NCBI GenBank assembly: GCA_003345545.1
Contig: PRDH01000012.1
Span: forward strand, 51,129 to 83,176
Reading direction: 5' to 3'
Length of the DNA: 32,048 nt
Source of the DNA: Candidatus Thorarchaeota archaeon
GTDB lineage: Archaea > Asgardarchaeota > Thorarchaeia > Thorarchaeales > Thorarchaeaceae
A program made the position numbers and the translations under genes. Below are positions 7,371 to 16,343 of this stretch, piece after piece (position 1 is the stretch's first letter; each line of letters opens with the position of its first letter). The notes beneath the pieces are model-generated. The model was not told the DNA's origin and did not search any database. It saw only the letters and a program-made list of their open reading frames with translations.

Positions 7371-8600
7371 GTGCACGACCTTCTAGTCATAGGTGGAGGA
7401 CCAGCAGGGGCAACCTGTGCTAGAAGAGCCGCGCAGAAGGGGCTGGATGTAGTCCTTATTGAGAAAGCAATCCATCCACGGGAGAAGACGTGCGGCGGTG
7501 TCCTGAGTCCGAAGGCCGTGCACTTGCTTGACTTCGATGTTTCACATCTCTTTGAGAGGGAGTTTCATGCTGCACTTGTTCATACGCCGGCAGGAAGACG
7601 CACGCTCTTGACTCGTGATGGACTCAGAGGATACCTCGTACAGAGAAGTACATTCGACGACTTCCTGCTCAAGAAGGCTCACGAGGCAGGAGCGGAGATT
7701 GTTCAAGGAACCAAGGTCGTGGCAATCGAACAGCTTCGGAAAGGAATCCGTGCGCTCTGTGCTGGTGACTCCTATAGGGCGCATCTACTGGTCGGGGCTG
7801 ACGGAGTCAATGGCATTGTAGGCAGGGAACTGAGGATTAGAAGCAGGTGGGATCCGGATTCCGTCGCTGTATGCATTAAGGCTGAAGTTGAAGTCGACCC
7901 ATCAGAGATCAATAGAATGTGCACCCCGGAGGAAGGGCATGGTCGGACTGCTCTCGATTTCTACTATGGGCTTATTGAGTGGGGATATGGATGGTGCTTC
8001 CCTAAACGCGATACCCTCGATATCGGTATAGGATGCAGGATGGACCGGGCTCGAAACCTTCGTGACAAATGGGAGGTGTTGATTTCGCATGTCAACAGGA
8101 CAAAGGGGTTGGACCTCAAGGTCACAGCGAAGACATCGGCTCGAGTGCCATTTGGTGGAATAATCGGAAGCTATGTTGCAAGACGTTCGATGTTGATTGG
8201 TGACGCGGCCGGGCTTGTATCGCCCGTATCAGGAGAGGGAATCTCATATGCTATCGAGTCTGGAACAATAGCTGCTGATGTTGCATTTGAGGCGGTCAGG
8301 AACAGGTCCGCTGCCCGAATTGTCGAGTATGAGCATAGACTAGGACAGGGACTACTTAGAGAGCTGAAGGAACTGAGATGGCTTGCGAGAATTCTCTACA
8401 GGTCAAACAAGAATATCGAACTCATCTGTGCGATTGTTGACGAGGACTCCGTAATGAGAGAGTCCTTGACAGATCTGTTGGCAAGAGCCAAGTCGCAGTC
8501 AGATTTGTTGCGTCAGATTCGCAAGAGAATGCTCCTACGATACCCCCTCAAGACGATTAGGCTGGGTCTCCAGCAGTCTGGGCAGTCCCGGGCTGTATGA
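7371..8600 (+). CDS. Geranylgeranyl reductase family FAD-dependent oxidoreductase
   Basis: FAD-binding protein of the GGR group, which in archaea saturates the isoprenoid chains of membrane lipids. The N-terminus carries the Rossmann motif VIGGGPAGATCARRAA followed by the acidic strand end (LIEK) and the TCGG cysteine segment. Further along are LVGADGVNG and the second FAD motif IGDAAGLVSPVSGEGISYAI. At 409 residues the length is typical. The start is GTG at 7371; the ATG ten bases upstream is out of frame. The 3' end overlaps the convergent RNase Z gene by 44 bases. Which lipid it acts on cannot be told from sequence, because archaea often hold several paralogues. Confidence 0.88.
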   Translation: MHDLLVIGGGPAGATCARRAAQKGLDVVLIEKAIHPREKTCGGVLSPKAVHLLDFDVSHLFEREFHAALVHTPAGRRTLLTRDGLRGYLVQRSTFDDFLLKKAHEAGAEIVQGTKVVAIEQLRKGIRALCAGDSYRAHLLVGADGVNGIVGRELRIRSRWDPDSVAVCIKAEVEVDPSEINRMCTPEEGHGRTALDFYYGLIEWGYGWCFPKRDTLDIGIGCRMDRARNLRDKWEVLISHVNRTKGLDLKVTAKTSARVPFGGIIGSYVARRSMLIGDAAGLVSPVSGEGISYAIESGTIAADVAFEAVRNRSAARIVEYEHRLGQGLLRELKELRWLARILYRSNKNIELICAIVDEDSVMRESLTDLLARAKSQSDLLRQIRKRMLLRYPLKTIRLGLQQSGQSRAV

Positions 8601-9522
8601 TGGTGTGGCTCCCATCCTTGTCCAAGGTGACTGTGAGCAGGTCTCGGGCTAGAATGGTATTGGGAAAGTGTGCTCGTCCCTCATTCAGGATAGCCTCGCC
8701 ATCATAGTACCTTGGACTATAGTGGGTGAGGATGAGCAATCTAACACCAACTTCAGAGGCTATCTTGGCGATGGCCTCAGCTGTTGAGTGACCTCGCTCC
8801 TCAGCAAGGTCTGTGTGTTCTGCGGTGTACATGGCTTCCGAGATGAGAATGTCAGCGTCCTGTGATGCACTTCGTAGTAGCTGACATGGACGAGTGTCTC
8901 CAGAGTAGACTATCTTCAGAGACCTTGGGCGTGGTCCTGTGACGTTTTCAGGTTGGATAATCCTACCATCCTCAAGGGATACCTGGTTCCCTTTTGCAAG
9001 GAGACTCCAAAGAGGCCCCTTTGGAACTCCTAGGTCCTCGGCCTTCTCTGGCATGAACTCTCCCGTTGGATTTTGAAATAGAATTTCATAGCCAAACGCA
9101 GGCCCTCGATGGTCGACTTCAAATGCACGAATTGTGATAGGTCCCTCCTGAAACACGATTCCGGGCCCAATTGCATGGACAACGGTTTCAAAGGTAGTCC
9201 CAAGATTGATTGTGGCTTGATTGACCTTGACATACTCGATTATTTCCCTCGGACCGTAGATGTTCAGGGGTCTCCCTCTTCCTAGGAGCGAGAATCTCAA
9301 TAGGAGTCCGGGAAGTCCAAGAATGTGATCTGCGTGCATATGAGTGATGAAGATCGCCATGTTCTTGTTCAAGCCCAGCCCGGCCTTTTCGATCTGGCGC
9401 TGTATATCTTCACCGCAGTCAAAGAGGAAGATCCATCCTAGGTAACGAATTGCAATAGCAGGGAGGTTACGACCCTCAGTAGGCATTGATCCACCTGTAC
9501 CTAGGAATATGATGTCTAGCAT
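8557..9522 (-). CDS. rnz: Ribonuclease Z
   Basis: tRNA 3' processing endonuclease of the metallo-beta-lactamase superfamily. It starts with the family block IIFLGTGGSMPTEGRNLPAI, has the zinc motif HMHADH at 61-66, and later YSGDTRPC (bridging Asp) and ILTHYSPRY (His ligand). At 321 residues it is the short homodimeric form used by archaea. It is the last gene of the minus-strand run that begins with Fpg; 61 bases separate it from the regulator upstream. Its 3' end overlaps the convergent reductase. The encoded CCA on the tRNA in this window is notable, because RNase Z usually acts on tRNAs lacking it. Confidence 0.95.
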   Translation of the reverse strand: MLDIIFLGTGGSMPTEGRNLPAIAIRYLGWIFLFDCGEDIQRQIEKAGLGLNKNMAIFITHMHADHILGLPGLLLRFSLLGRGRPLNIYGPREIIEYVKVNQATINLGTTFETVVHAIGPGIVFQEGPITIRAFEVDHRGPAFGYEILFQNPTGEFMPEKAEDLGVPKGPLWSLLAKGNQVSLEDGRIIQPENVTGPRPRSLKIVYSGDTRPCQLLRSASQDADILISEAMYTAEHTDLAEERGHSTAEAIAKIASEVGVRLLILTHYSPRYYDGEAILNEGRAHFPNTILARDLLTVTLDKDGSHTIIQPGTAQTAGDPA

Positions 9523-9583
9523 TGATAATTCACTCTGGTCCTACAATGTCGCACAAGATATGGGTTTTGCCGCGTAGATGCCT

Positions 9584-10999
9584 CTATGCGAGGTCAAGGG
9601 GAATGTTGTAGGGAGATGCTTCCTTCCTCAAAACGCTGTAGGTGACTGCATCAAAATGCCGAGAAACATCATATGCCCAAGTGTTTTGGCGGCGGTCATA
9701 CATACTTGAAACCTTGGTGACCCCACCCATTCCTGCAGCAACAGTCCACGCAGAGTAGTCGTCCACCTTCGAGGTTTCATCGTTGAGCACACTAAGTACA
9801 GATGTACCTGAACCTGCTGGAAGGGCGGATATCAGTAACACCTTCTCATCGGAGTTGTCCTCGAGATTGGAGATTCGGCTTATATATGTCAGGGGCAGAT
9901 TCTGCCAGCCCGGAGTGAGATTGCCTCCCACCTCAGGGCTACACATGACAACTATACGGTCACTCAATTGTGATATATTGACCCGTGCCCGAGAGATGAC
10001 GGTGCCCTTCGCAAGAAGGCTAGCTCGTTTCCGGAAGACGGTGGATAGAGACAACCCTGTTTTCTTGGCAATATCGTTCGCGGTGTCATCCAAGCTCTCA
10101 ATCAATGCATCCATCACTTGAGTGTCCCCATATGTGAAGCGAGTGTTTTCCGTGGTAGAAGGAACTGGAATATCAGCCAGAGTAATAGGATCGCCACCCT
10201 TTCGTAGCATAAGTCGGAAATGTAGGAGGTCAAGAGTCCATCCCTTCTGCGGGTCAGAATAGAGGCCACTGAAACTGGGATGACCTGTCGAAAGACTATA
10301 GACTGATGCATTCGTTGTTGAGTTCCTCAGACTCCTGACGGTATCCATGAGGTCCTTCCGCTTAATGTATGGAACTATGGCAACAATCAGAACCAACGGA
10401 GAGTAGCCATCGACAAAGAGCTCTTTTTGGCAGTACGGACCCGACAAGACGAGAGAAGGATTTTCAAGGACTATGAGAATGCGTTCTAAGCCGAGCTGGT
10501 CTGTATTCAGCATGCCTCCAATCTTAAGAGCTCCACTTTCGCTGAGCCGCTTTTGAGCTCGACGTGCCTGAGGGTAGCTAAATCCGGCTCTCTCAGAGAG
10601 GCTCTTCAGTGAATCTCCAGGAAACTTCAGTACTGCTTCAAGAAAGGGCAGTTCTGTCTTTGTGAGCGTTGAGATGTTGTCAGCCCACAACTTATCGATT
10701 AGCGACATAATATCCCTCTGTGTGATAATCTCCACACCGCCAAGTCTGAGGACTTGCCTTAGCCGCTTCATGAGCAATGGATAGAGATGCCCTCTGTATG
10801 ATTTGACAATCTTACGTAGATGTGCAGTGTCTGCATCTTCGCTGAATACCTCTATCTTGCCGCCAGTCTCGCTGACCTGTATGAATCTCAGAATGGCTCT
10901 AGCGCTTGGCGACAGTTTCCTGTCAAGTTTGAGGGCAGCTTCATCATCTGGCATCAAGTCGTCTTCCTGAACACGGTCATCTGAATCGGACTGCGTCAT
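9584..10999 (-). CDS. Large regulator with tandem winged-helix (Lrp-like) domains
   Basis: 471 residues from the ATG at 10999; GTG/ATG codons further up at 11011 are also possible. There are two helix-turn-helix regions. The first is near residues 130-170, with LPFLEAVLKFPGDSLKSLSE then AGFSYPQARRAQKRLSESG. The second is near 290-335, with DALIESLDDTANDIAKKTGL then SLSTVFRKRASLLAKG. Each is followed by an alpha/beta stretch, so the protein looks like a duplicated Lrp/AsnC-type HTH-plus-sensor unit. The first 45 residues are acidic and probably disordered. It lies 61 bases downstream of the TrmB-like gene on the same strand. The ligand and targets are unknown. Confidence 0.75.
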   Translation of the reverse strand: MTQSDSDDRVQEDDLMPDDEAALKLDRKLSPSARAILRFIQVSETGGKIEVFSEDADTAHLRKIVKSYRGHLYPLLMKRLRQVLRLGGVEIITQRDIMSLIDKLWADNISTLTKTELPFLEAVLKFPGDSLKSLSERAGFSYPQARRAQKRLSESGALKIGGMLNTDQLGLERILIVLENPSLVLSGPYCQKELFVDGYSPLVLIVAIVPYIKRKDLMDTVRSLRNSTTNASVYSLSTGHPSFSGLYSDPQKGWTLDLLHFRLMLRKGGDPITLADIPVPSTTENTRFTYGDTQVMDALIESLDDTANDIAKKTGLSLSTVFRKRASLLAKGTVISRARVNISQLSDRIVVMCSPEVGGNLTPGWQNLPLTYISRISNLEDNSDEKVLLISALPAGSGTSVLSVLNDETSKVDDYSAWTVAAGMGGVTKVSSMYDRRQNTWAYDVSRHFDAVTYSVLRKEASPYNIPLDLA

Positions 11000-11072
11000 C
11001 ACTACTACCACCTGAATAGTTCAAAGCGAGTGTTACTGATGGTAGATTGTCTGGAGCTGAGAATATAAGCTC

Positions 11073-11849
11073 CTAAATCGGCCTGGAGTCTTTCCACAGA
11101 GACTCAAAATAGCTTGACGACATGGCTGCGAAGATTGCGTGACTGCTATATATCCCGAGAAACTCGTTGCTATCTTCTCCACCGGGCAGCATGATCAGGG
11201 TGTTTCGTTGATCAACTACAAGGCCTGCCCCAAAAACACGTTCTCTAGTTCTCACCTCAAACTTTCTGGGAATTTGGTCTTTGAGAGTGTCCGTGATAGA
11301 AGATGTCAAGATTCGAACTCTCGCTTTGACTCCAAGAACTCTCTCAACGATAACATCCACATCTTCTGCAGAGAGGTCAAAAGATGGCAGTGAGAGAAGC
11401 ACTTCTTCTTTTGCTGAGTCGAGCATCTCCATGGCCTTTGCAAGAATCGACGCACGACCATGAACAACCCAGACATCGCGTGTCGTTGCATGTTGCTCTT
11501 GCTCAAATAATGGCTGGAGCTCCTCAACGACAACTTTGCTAGACTCTTTCAGCCTTTCCTCCCACTCGAGCCGGATGAGACGCATGACCTCCGTGGGAGC
11601 CTTGGCAACATATGATGTGGGTCTGCCCTTGCGAACTTGGACGAACTGCTTCTCCTCCAACCGGCCAAGGACATCGTAAATCCGCGAGAATGGCACCTTA
11701 GACTTCGCAGAGATATCTGATGCGGCCATCTGGCCACCTCCTACTAGAGCTAAGTAGGCTTGAGTCTCGTATTCAGTGAGTCCAAGCTGCTTGAGAGCCT
11801 TCAGGGTCGCCTCACTTGCGGACATCATTAACACCGAGGTTGAGTTCAT
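11073..11849 (-). CDS. TrmB family transcriptional regulator
   Basis: The N-terminal winged helix has the TrmB hallmark KQLGLTEYETQAYLALV, then MAASDISAKSKVPFSRIYDVL and the wing (VRKGRPTSYVAKAP). A helical linker (residues 80-120) leads to a C-terminal phospholipase D-like sensor fold, with VHGRASILAKAMEML near 130. TrmB proteins in archaea usually sense sugars or other metabolites and control transport or central metabolism. Possible starts are ATG 11849 and ATG 11828. It lies 11 bases after the RdgB-like gene and is probably co-transcribed with it. No sugar genes are nearby, so the effector is open. Confidence 0.88.
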   Translation of the reverse strand: MNSTSVLMMSASEATLKALKQLGLTEYETQAYLALVGGGQMAASDISAKSKVPFSRIYDVLGRLEEKQFVQVRKGRPTSYVAKAPTEVMRLIRLEWEERLKESSKVVVEELQPLFEQEQHATTRDVWVVHGRASILAKAMEMLDSAKEEVLLSLPSFDLSAEDVDVIVERVLGVKARVRILTSSITDTLKDQIPRKFEVRTRERVFGAGLVVDQRNTLIMLPGGEDSNEFLGIYSSHAIFAAMSSSYFESLWKDSRPI

Positions 11850-11860
11850 TGTATTCCAAC

Positions 11861-12433
11861 TTAAGGATTCTCAGGTGCACTTGTTTTCCAATCCAAGAAT
11901 GCTCTGAATGCCTTAGTGCGATGTGAGATACGAACTTTTTCAGAGAGTGATAGCTGAGCATATGTACAAGAGAAGCCACTCGGAACGAAAATTGGATCAT
12001 AGCCAAATCCACCCTCTCCAGAGGGGCTCTGGCTGATCGTTCCGGGCATCTGGCCGACAAATGATCTCAGAGTATCTTCATCACAGAACGCAACAGCAGT
12101 CGCGAATCTAGCGGAGCGGTCTTGAACCCCTTCCAAGAGTTTGAGGATCCCGCGGTAACCAATAGTCTGTAAGACATATGCAGCGTAGGAACCCGGAAAA
12201 TCACTGAGTGATGCTACAAAGAAACCTGTGTCATCAACAACGACAGGACGGTTCAGACTCTCATGAGCATGCCTCGCTGCTGCCAGTGCAATCTGCTCGA
12301 CATCCTGGGATCGTATCTCAAGTTTCTCAAGGTCAGTGGTATCAAAACGAACCTTATACTCAGCAAACAGGGGTTTTAGTTCTGCAAGCTTGTGCTTGTT
12401 TTGTGTGACTAGGACAATTCTATCCTTTGACAT
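11861..12433 (-). CDS. XTP/dITP pyrophosphatase (RdgB/HAM1 family)
   Basis: House-cleaning enzyme that removes deaminated purine nucleotides (ITP, dITP, XTP) by hydrolysis to the monophosphate. Family motifs are clear: VTQNKHKLAEL at the N-terminus (the substrate-binding TxNxxK), VVVDDTGFFVASLSDFPGSY with the catalytic Asp pair, and GEGGFGYDPIFVPSG followed by SEKVRISHRTKAF at the end. At 190 residues the length is usual. It overlaps the end of the LLM oxidoreductase gene by 14 bases, which implies coupled translation. With Fpg four genes upstream, the run holds two damage-control enzymes. Confidence 0.95.
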   Translation of the reverse strand: MSKDRIVLVTQNKHKLAELKPLFAEYKVRFDTTDLEKLEIRSQDVEQIALAAARHAHESLNRPVVVDDTGFFVASLSDFPGSYAAYVLQTIGYRGILKLLEGVQDRSARFATAVAFCDEDTLRSFVGQMPGTISQSPSGEGGFGYDPIFVPSGFSCTYAQLSLSEKVRISHRTKAFRAFLDWKTSAPENP

Positions 12434-13544
12434 ACGAGAGAATCTCCTTCATCACGCCGTAGGAGGATTTGGTCTTGGAGAGGTCAAACATACCAGAGGC
12501 ATTCCAGAGGATCATATGCTTCAGACCCTGTGCCGCATAGTCTTCGAGTCTCTTGATCATAGATTCAGCATCACCTGTCATGTAGAAGTTCTCCAAGACG
12601 CTCTGTGGGACGGCATCCATAGCTTTCAGAGTTGTTTCTCTATTGTAGCGCATCGGAATATAATCTGTGAGAGAGTGGAACTCCTTACCGAAGGGGTGAT
12701 CATATCCCAGTTTCTTCCACTCACTCGCGGGCAGTAAGAGCGCAAATGCCTTGGCTAAGGGGGTATTCAGCATCCGCTCACATTCAGAGGGTTCATTATC
12801 AAGGATACACCAGTTCCACAACGCTGGTGTGAATACACCTGTTCTGTCCTTCTTCTTACGATGGGCCTGTATTGTCCTGAGTCGCTCTCCATAGTCCTTT
12901 GGTTGTAGAATAGTTGGGAGCCAACCGTCACCATACTCGGCAGCGAGCTCAAGCATCTTCGGACCGTGAGCAGCAATCCAGATTGGCGGAGGCCGTCCCT
13001 CAACAGACGGGCGTAGTGATATCACAGCATCCTTTAGCTTCCAGTATTTGCCTTCAAAATCAAAGGGAGCATGTGTATCCCAAATCATCCGAATGATGCG
13101 TAGAGCCTCTCTCAGTCTTCCAAATTGCCCACTATAGGTGAGCCCGTAGGGTTCAGTGTTCTCAATCTCTCCGGCACCAATGCCAAGGATTGCCCTTCCA
13201 CCACTGATATGGTCCAGCGTCAGAAACGTCTGTGCGATGAGGGCAGGATGCCTTCTGATGGGCTCAGTGACAGAGGAAACCAACTTGACTCTCTCAGTCA
13301 CAGCTGCACAGGCACCCATGATGGTGGCCAATTCGTAGTATGTGTGGGGTGACTGCTGAAGAAACGCTAGAGGAGTTACATCAGAAGTCCAGATACTCTC
13401 AGGGATAAAACCAGCAAAGTGGTCAGGGAATGCCATGCTGTCATATCCCAAGGAGTCAATCGTCTTGGCATTCTTCAGAGCGTTCTCCCAAGGAGGAAGG
13501 AAGGGGCCTGGAGCGCCTATCTCAAGATCATGTATGTCGCCCAT
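12420..13544 (-). CDS. LLM-class F420-dependent oxidoreductase
   Basis: Luciferase-like (TIM-barrel) oxidoreductase of the F420 group related to methylene-tetrahydromethanopterin reductase. Seen: GYDSMAFPDHF near residues 33-43, the VTEPIRRHPALIAQTFLTLD block, and GRAILGIGAGEIENTEPYGL with the flexible cofactor-binding loop. WIAAHGPKMLELAAEYGDGW is another family landmark. At 374 residues it is typical. Its ATG at 13544 directly follows the M20 peptidase stop at 13545-13547, so the two are in one operon. The substrate is not predictable; F420 over FMN is inferred from family resemblance. Confidence 0.85.
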   Translation of the reverse strand: MGDIHDLEIGAPGPFLPPWENALKNAKTIDSLGYDSMAFPDHFAGFIPESIWTSDVTPLAFLQQSPHTYYELATIMGACAAVTERVKLVSSVTEPIRRHPALIAQTFLTLDHISGGRAILGIGAGEIENTEPYGLTYSGQFGRLREALRIIRMIWDTHAPFDFEGKYWKLKDAVISLRPSVEGRPPPIWIAAHGPKMLELAAEYGDGWLPTILQPKDYGERLRTIQAHRKKKDRTGVFTPALWNWCILDNEPSECERMLNTPLAKAFALLLPASEWKKLGYDHPFGKEFHSLTDYIPMRYNRETTLKAMDAVPQSVLENFYMTGDAESMIKRLEDYAAQGLKHMILWNASGMFDLSKTKSSYGVMKEILSYVKG

Positions 13545-14726
13545 CTATTCACAAGTCTCCGCAAAATGGATTAGTACTTTCTTCACGGTTTCAAAGTCAG
13601 TAAGGTGCATGAACTCATCAATTCCGTGATAATTGTTGTCATCCCTCAATGTGCCAAAGCAGGCTGTAGGAATACCATGTGAGATGAAGTAGTGACCATC
13701 ATTTCCGCCTAGGTCTGCAGAAGTTGTAATATCAGGGTCGACCACTTGTTTAACGCTTGAATGGAATCTCTTGATGAACCTGTTCTCCCGATCCGACCCC
13801 CAGCCAGCATGCTTGCTCTTGAACTCGAGGGTCGCATCCACACATGTTTCCTCCTTAGCCTTTTCAAAGAAGTCAGTGATGTCTTTGACAACATCCTCGA
13901 CATCTTCCTCAGGGATGGTTCTGCAGTCAAAGGAGATTTCAGCCTTTCCGGGAATGATGTTAGTCTTGCTCCCAGCCTTATAGACGGTCATCGAGAATCT
14001 ACCCCAGAGCGTCCTGTACGGACTACCAGGAGGAGCAGGGAACTCTGATTCCACTTTTCGTCTCAGATCAGCATAGTCCAACATGACCTGCATCAATGGC
14101 ACTGAGAGATGAATCGCATTGGCAAATTTGAAGGGATACCCCGCATGTCCCTGAGTTCCATGGACAGTAATCGTACCAGCGATGACTCCGCTTGCACCAA
14201 TGCTCACATACTCTGGTCCAGAGTCAACGACGATTCCAAAATCACCACGAATCTTTGGAGGACCGTTCATGAGGTAATCAATGCCCCACTCTCCACCAAT
14301 CTCTTCATTGGGACTGATCAGGATCTTGTAGTTGACTTTGGCTTTGCCCTTCTTAATGAGCACTTTAGCGGCGCTCACAGAAACAACAATGTTCCCCTTG
14401 TTATCACTCACGCCGCGACCGTAGGCCTTGCCGCCCTTCACTGTAAGCTTGAATGGAGGGTATTTCCAGTCCTCAATGTCCCCGGGAGGTACTACATCAT
14501 AGTGCGTGCAGAGAAGTACTGTGGTCTTGGCACCAGCATCCATCGTAGCAACAATGTTCGGTTGGGCGATACCATCATGTTTGGAGTCGAAGACTTCTAC
14601 CTTGAGCCCAGCCTCCTCGCAATACCGTTTGACCACATCAGCGCATTGCTGGTAGTTCTTCTTTTCATCGCTATTGGTATCGAGCTCGACCAGTTCTCGA
14701 AGAAAAGCCTCTTCCCACTTGTCCAT
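13545..14726 (-). CDS. M20 family metallopeptidase/deacylase
   Basis: Di-zinc hydrolase of the ArgE/DapE/ACY1/CPG2 group. The zinc motif LLCTHYDVVPPGD and the downstream GRGVSDNKGNIVVSVSAA (bridging Asp) are intact. PNEEIGGEWG holds the catalytic Glu and a metal-binding Glu, and a late His occurs in NNYHGIDEFM. A dimerisation domain fills about residues 180-290. At 393 residues it is full length. It probably cleaves a small peptide or N-acyl amino acid in the cytoplasm; no signal peptide is present. It leads the tightly packed M20-LLM-RdgB-TrmB set, 68 bases after the Fpg gene. Confidence 0.88.
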   Translation of the reverse strand: MDKWEEAFLRELVELDTNSDEKKNYQQCADVVKRYCEEAGLKVEVFDSKHDGIAQPNIVATMDAGAKTTVLLCTHYDVVPPGDIEDWKYPPFKLTVKGGKAYGRGVSDNKGNIVVSVSAAKVLIKKGKAKVNYKILISPNEEIGGEWGIDYLMNGPPKIRGDFGIVVDSGPEYVSIGASGVIAGTITVHGTQGHAGYPFKFANAIHLSVPLMQVMLDYADLRRKVESEFPAPPGSPYRTLWGRFSMTVYKAGSKTNIIPGKAEISFDCRTIPEEDVEDVVKDITDFFEKAKEETCVDATLEFKSKHAGWGSDRENRFIKRFHSSVKQVVDPDITTSADLGGNDGHYFISHGIPTACFGTLRDDNNYHGIDEFMHLTDFETVKKVLIHFAETCE

Positions 14727-14794
14727 CTCTATTTGTCTCCCGCTTATTGCTAGAATTTACATACATGCTACCTGATTAGTATTATGACACGCGG

Positions 14795-15598
14795 TTATTT
14801 CTGGCAGCTCTGGCAATAGTTCGTCTTGAAACGATTTGCATGCACCTCAGAAACTCGTCCGCCACAGAGGGGACAGATTCCGCCGCCCTTGTTGTGAATC
14901 ATCAGAAAGTCTCGTTTCTCCTTTGATATCTCATCAAGTGACCTCTCTGCGAGGATTTCTCGTATGCGAGTCAGAACGTTCCTTACAGATTGATAGAGCT
15001 GCTCTGTTTCCTGATGGCTCAAAGAGGACCGTTTCCTGAACGGTAGGATTCCTGCATACAGTAGTATCTCATCAGCATAGGCGTTTCCGATACCTTTCAC
15101 GAATCGTTGATTGCGCAGTACGTTCTTTATCTGGCCATTATGAAATTTCAGACGTTGCATGAACGCCTCAACCGTCAGAGTGGGGTCGAGGGCTGATGGA
15201 CCACGATTAGCAAAGCCAGCCACAATTGAATAATCGCCCTTAGGAACGAGATATACTCGTCCCATCTTTTTAGTATCAGAGTACCAAAGCGCAGGGCCGT
15301 CAGTTTGAATTGAAACCATATCTATGCTCGTGGGCTTTTTGTATCTCTCAAAGACTCGGAATCGTCCGGTTAGCATGGGATTGATGACTATATCATGTTG
15401 ATTGAGCATGAGAATCAGGAATTTCCCATCAGCCTCAACCCTCTCGAACGTTTCACCAATTGCCGTGCTGGAAAAGTCTTCGACAGTACGTCCATGTACA
15501 ACAATGTGATTATGAACTGAAACCTTGGTTAGACTATGACCCCTCAACAGGTCTGTCAAACGTTCACTTATCACTTGAAGCTCTGGAAGTTCTGGCAT
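14795..15598 (-). CDS. mutM: Formamidopyrimidine-DNA glycosylase (Fpg/Nei family)
   Basis: Base-excision repair glycosylase/AP lyase for oxidised bases. The start is fixed at 15598 because the mature enzyme must begin PELPE with the catalytic Pro2 and Glu3; the frame continues ten codons further up, but that start would bury the proline. The beta-hairpin Lys is at K59 (ADGKFLI). KGIGNAYADEILLYAGI is the helix-two-turn-helix. The C-terminal zinc finger has CPLCGG and CQSC with the Arg before it. Length is 267 residues. Fpg is common in bacteria and sparse in archaea, so ancient acquisition is plausible but untested. The divergent neighbour across 146 bases is the gelsolin-like gene. Confidence 0.93.
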   Translation of the reverse strand: MPELPELQVISERLTDLLRGHSLTKVSVHNHIVVHGRTVEDFSSTAIGETFERVEADGKFLILMLNQHDIVINPMLTGRFRVFERYKKPTSIDMVSIQTDGPALWYSDTKKMGRVYLVPKGDYSIVAGFANRGPSALDPTLTVEAFMQRLKFHNGQIKNVLRNQRFVKGIGNAYADEILLYAGILPFRKRSSLSHQETEQLYQSVRNVLTRIREILAERSLDEISKEKRDFLMIHNKGGGICPLCGGRVSEVHANRFKTNYCQSCQK

Positions 15599-15744
15599 AT
15601 TGCTGGATTCCGGTGTGCATTCGACCAATAAGAAGAGTATGTATCAACAGGGTACTGCAATTAGAGATTGCTATCGCAGATAGCAGGGAAAACAAAGAGA
15701 ACCAACACGATAGTTTTAGTAATGAATAATGGGCATGTGATTTC

Positions 15745-16341
15745 ATGAAACCTATAACAGTTTTCCACATTCAGAAGGGTCGGCTTGTTAAGATACCAAA
15801 TCCTGGTACATTCGGAAGAGGAGACTGCTACCTTGTGGATGCAGGATCGAAAATCTACCTATGGATAGGGCCGAAGTCAACTGCTGACGAGAAATTCCTG
15901 ACCGCAGCAACTGCAGTGATGCGCGACACAGACCGAAAAGGAAAGGCAGACATAGACCGTATCGAAGGAGGTCATGAACCGCCAGAATTCAAGGCTCTCT
16001 TTGACAGATTTCAACTCACTGACCAAGACACCGAGGGAATCCTGAGGAAAGTCCAACTCAAGACCCATGAGCACAAACTCTGGAAGGTGCATCACAGTGG
16101 AGCTGAAACATTCTTCGCCGAGGTTCCCCTGAACAAGAGTTCTCTCAAGTCCGAGGATGTCTTTATTCTCGACGCATGGGATAGCATCTGGGTCTGGCGA
16201 GGTAAGAACGCTTCAGCCAGAGAGAAATTCGATGGCAATATTCTTGCACGAAGATACGATGCTGAACGCGTTGGTGTGCAAGAGATTGAGATAGTCGAAG
16301 AGGGAGAGGAACCACAGGAGTTCCACAAGGCATTTCCATAG
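15745..16341 (+). CDS. Two-domain gelsolin-like actin regulator
   Basis: 198 residues holding two gelsolin repeats. Domain 1 (about 1-95) has FGRGDCYLVDAGSKIYLWIG then an ADEKFLTAATAVMRD helix. Domain 2 (about 110-198) has LKSEDVFILDAWDSIWVWRG then SAREKFDGNILARRY and an acidic end (EEGEEPQEFHKAFP). Each repeat shows the GD/ED-x-(x)-FILD strand, the W-x-G turn and the Glu in the long helix that make the type 2 calcium site in gelsolins. Thorarchaeota are known to encode two-domain gelsolins that regulate actin with calcium. There is no signal peptide. The start ATG has GTGAT just upstream. The actin is about 10 kb away in the same window. Confidence 0.9.
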   Translation: MKPITVFHIQKGRLVKIPNPGTFGRGDCYLVDAGSKIYLWIGPKSTADEKFLTAATAVMRDTDRKGKADIDRIEGGHEPPEFKALFDRFQLTDQDTEGILRKVQLKTHEHKLWKVHHSGAETFFAEVPLNKSSLKSEDVFILDAWDSIWVWRGKNASAREKFDGNILARRYDAERVGVQEIEIVEEGEEPQEFHKAFP

Positions 16342-16343
16342 AA

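Noticed and set aside
13435..14753. Long plus-strand open frames opposite the M20 peptidase, including one of 214 codons
   Set aside because: They mirror the coding strand's codon pattern of a confident M20 gene, and the translations resemble no protein.
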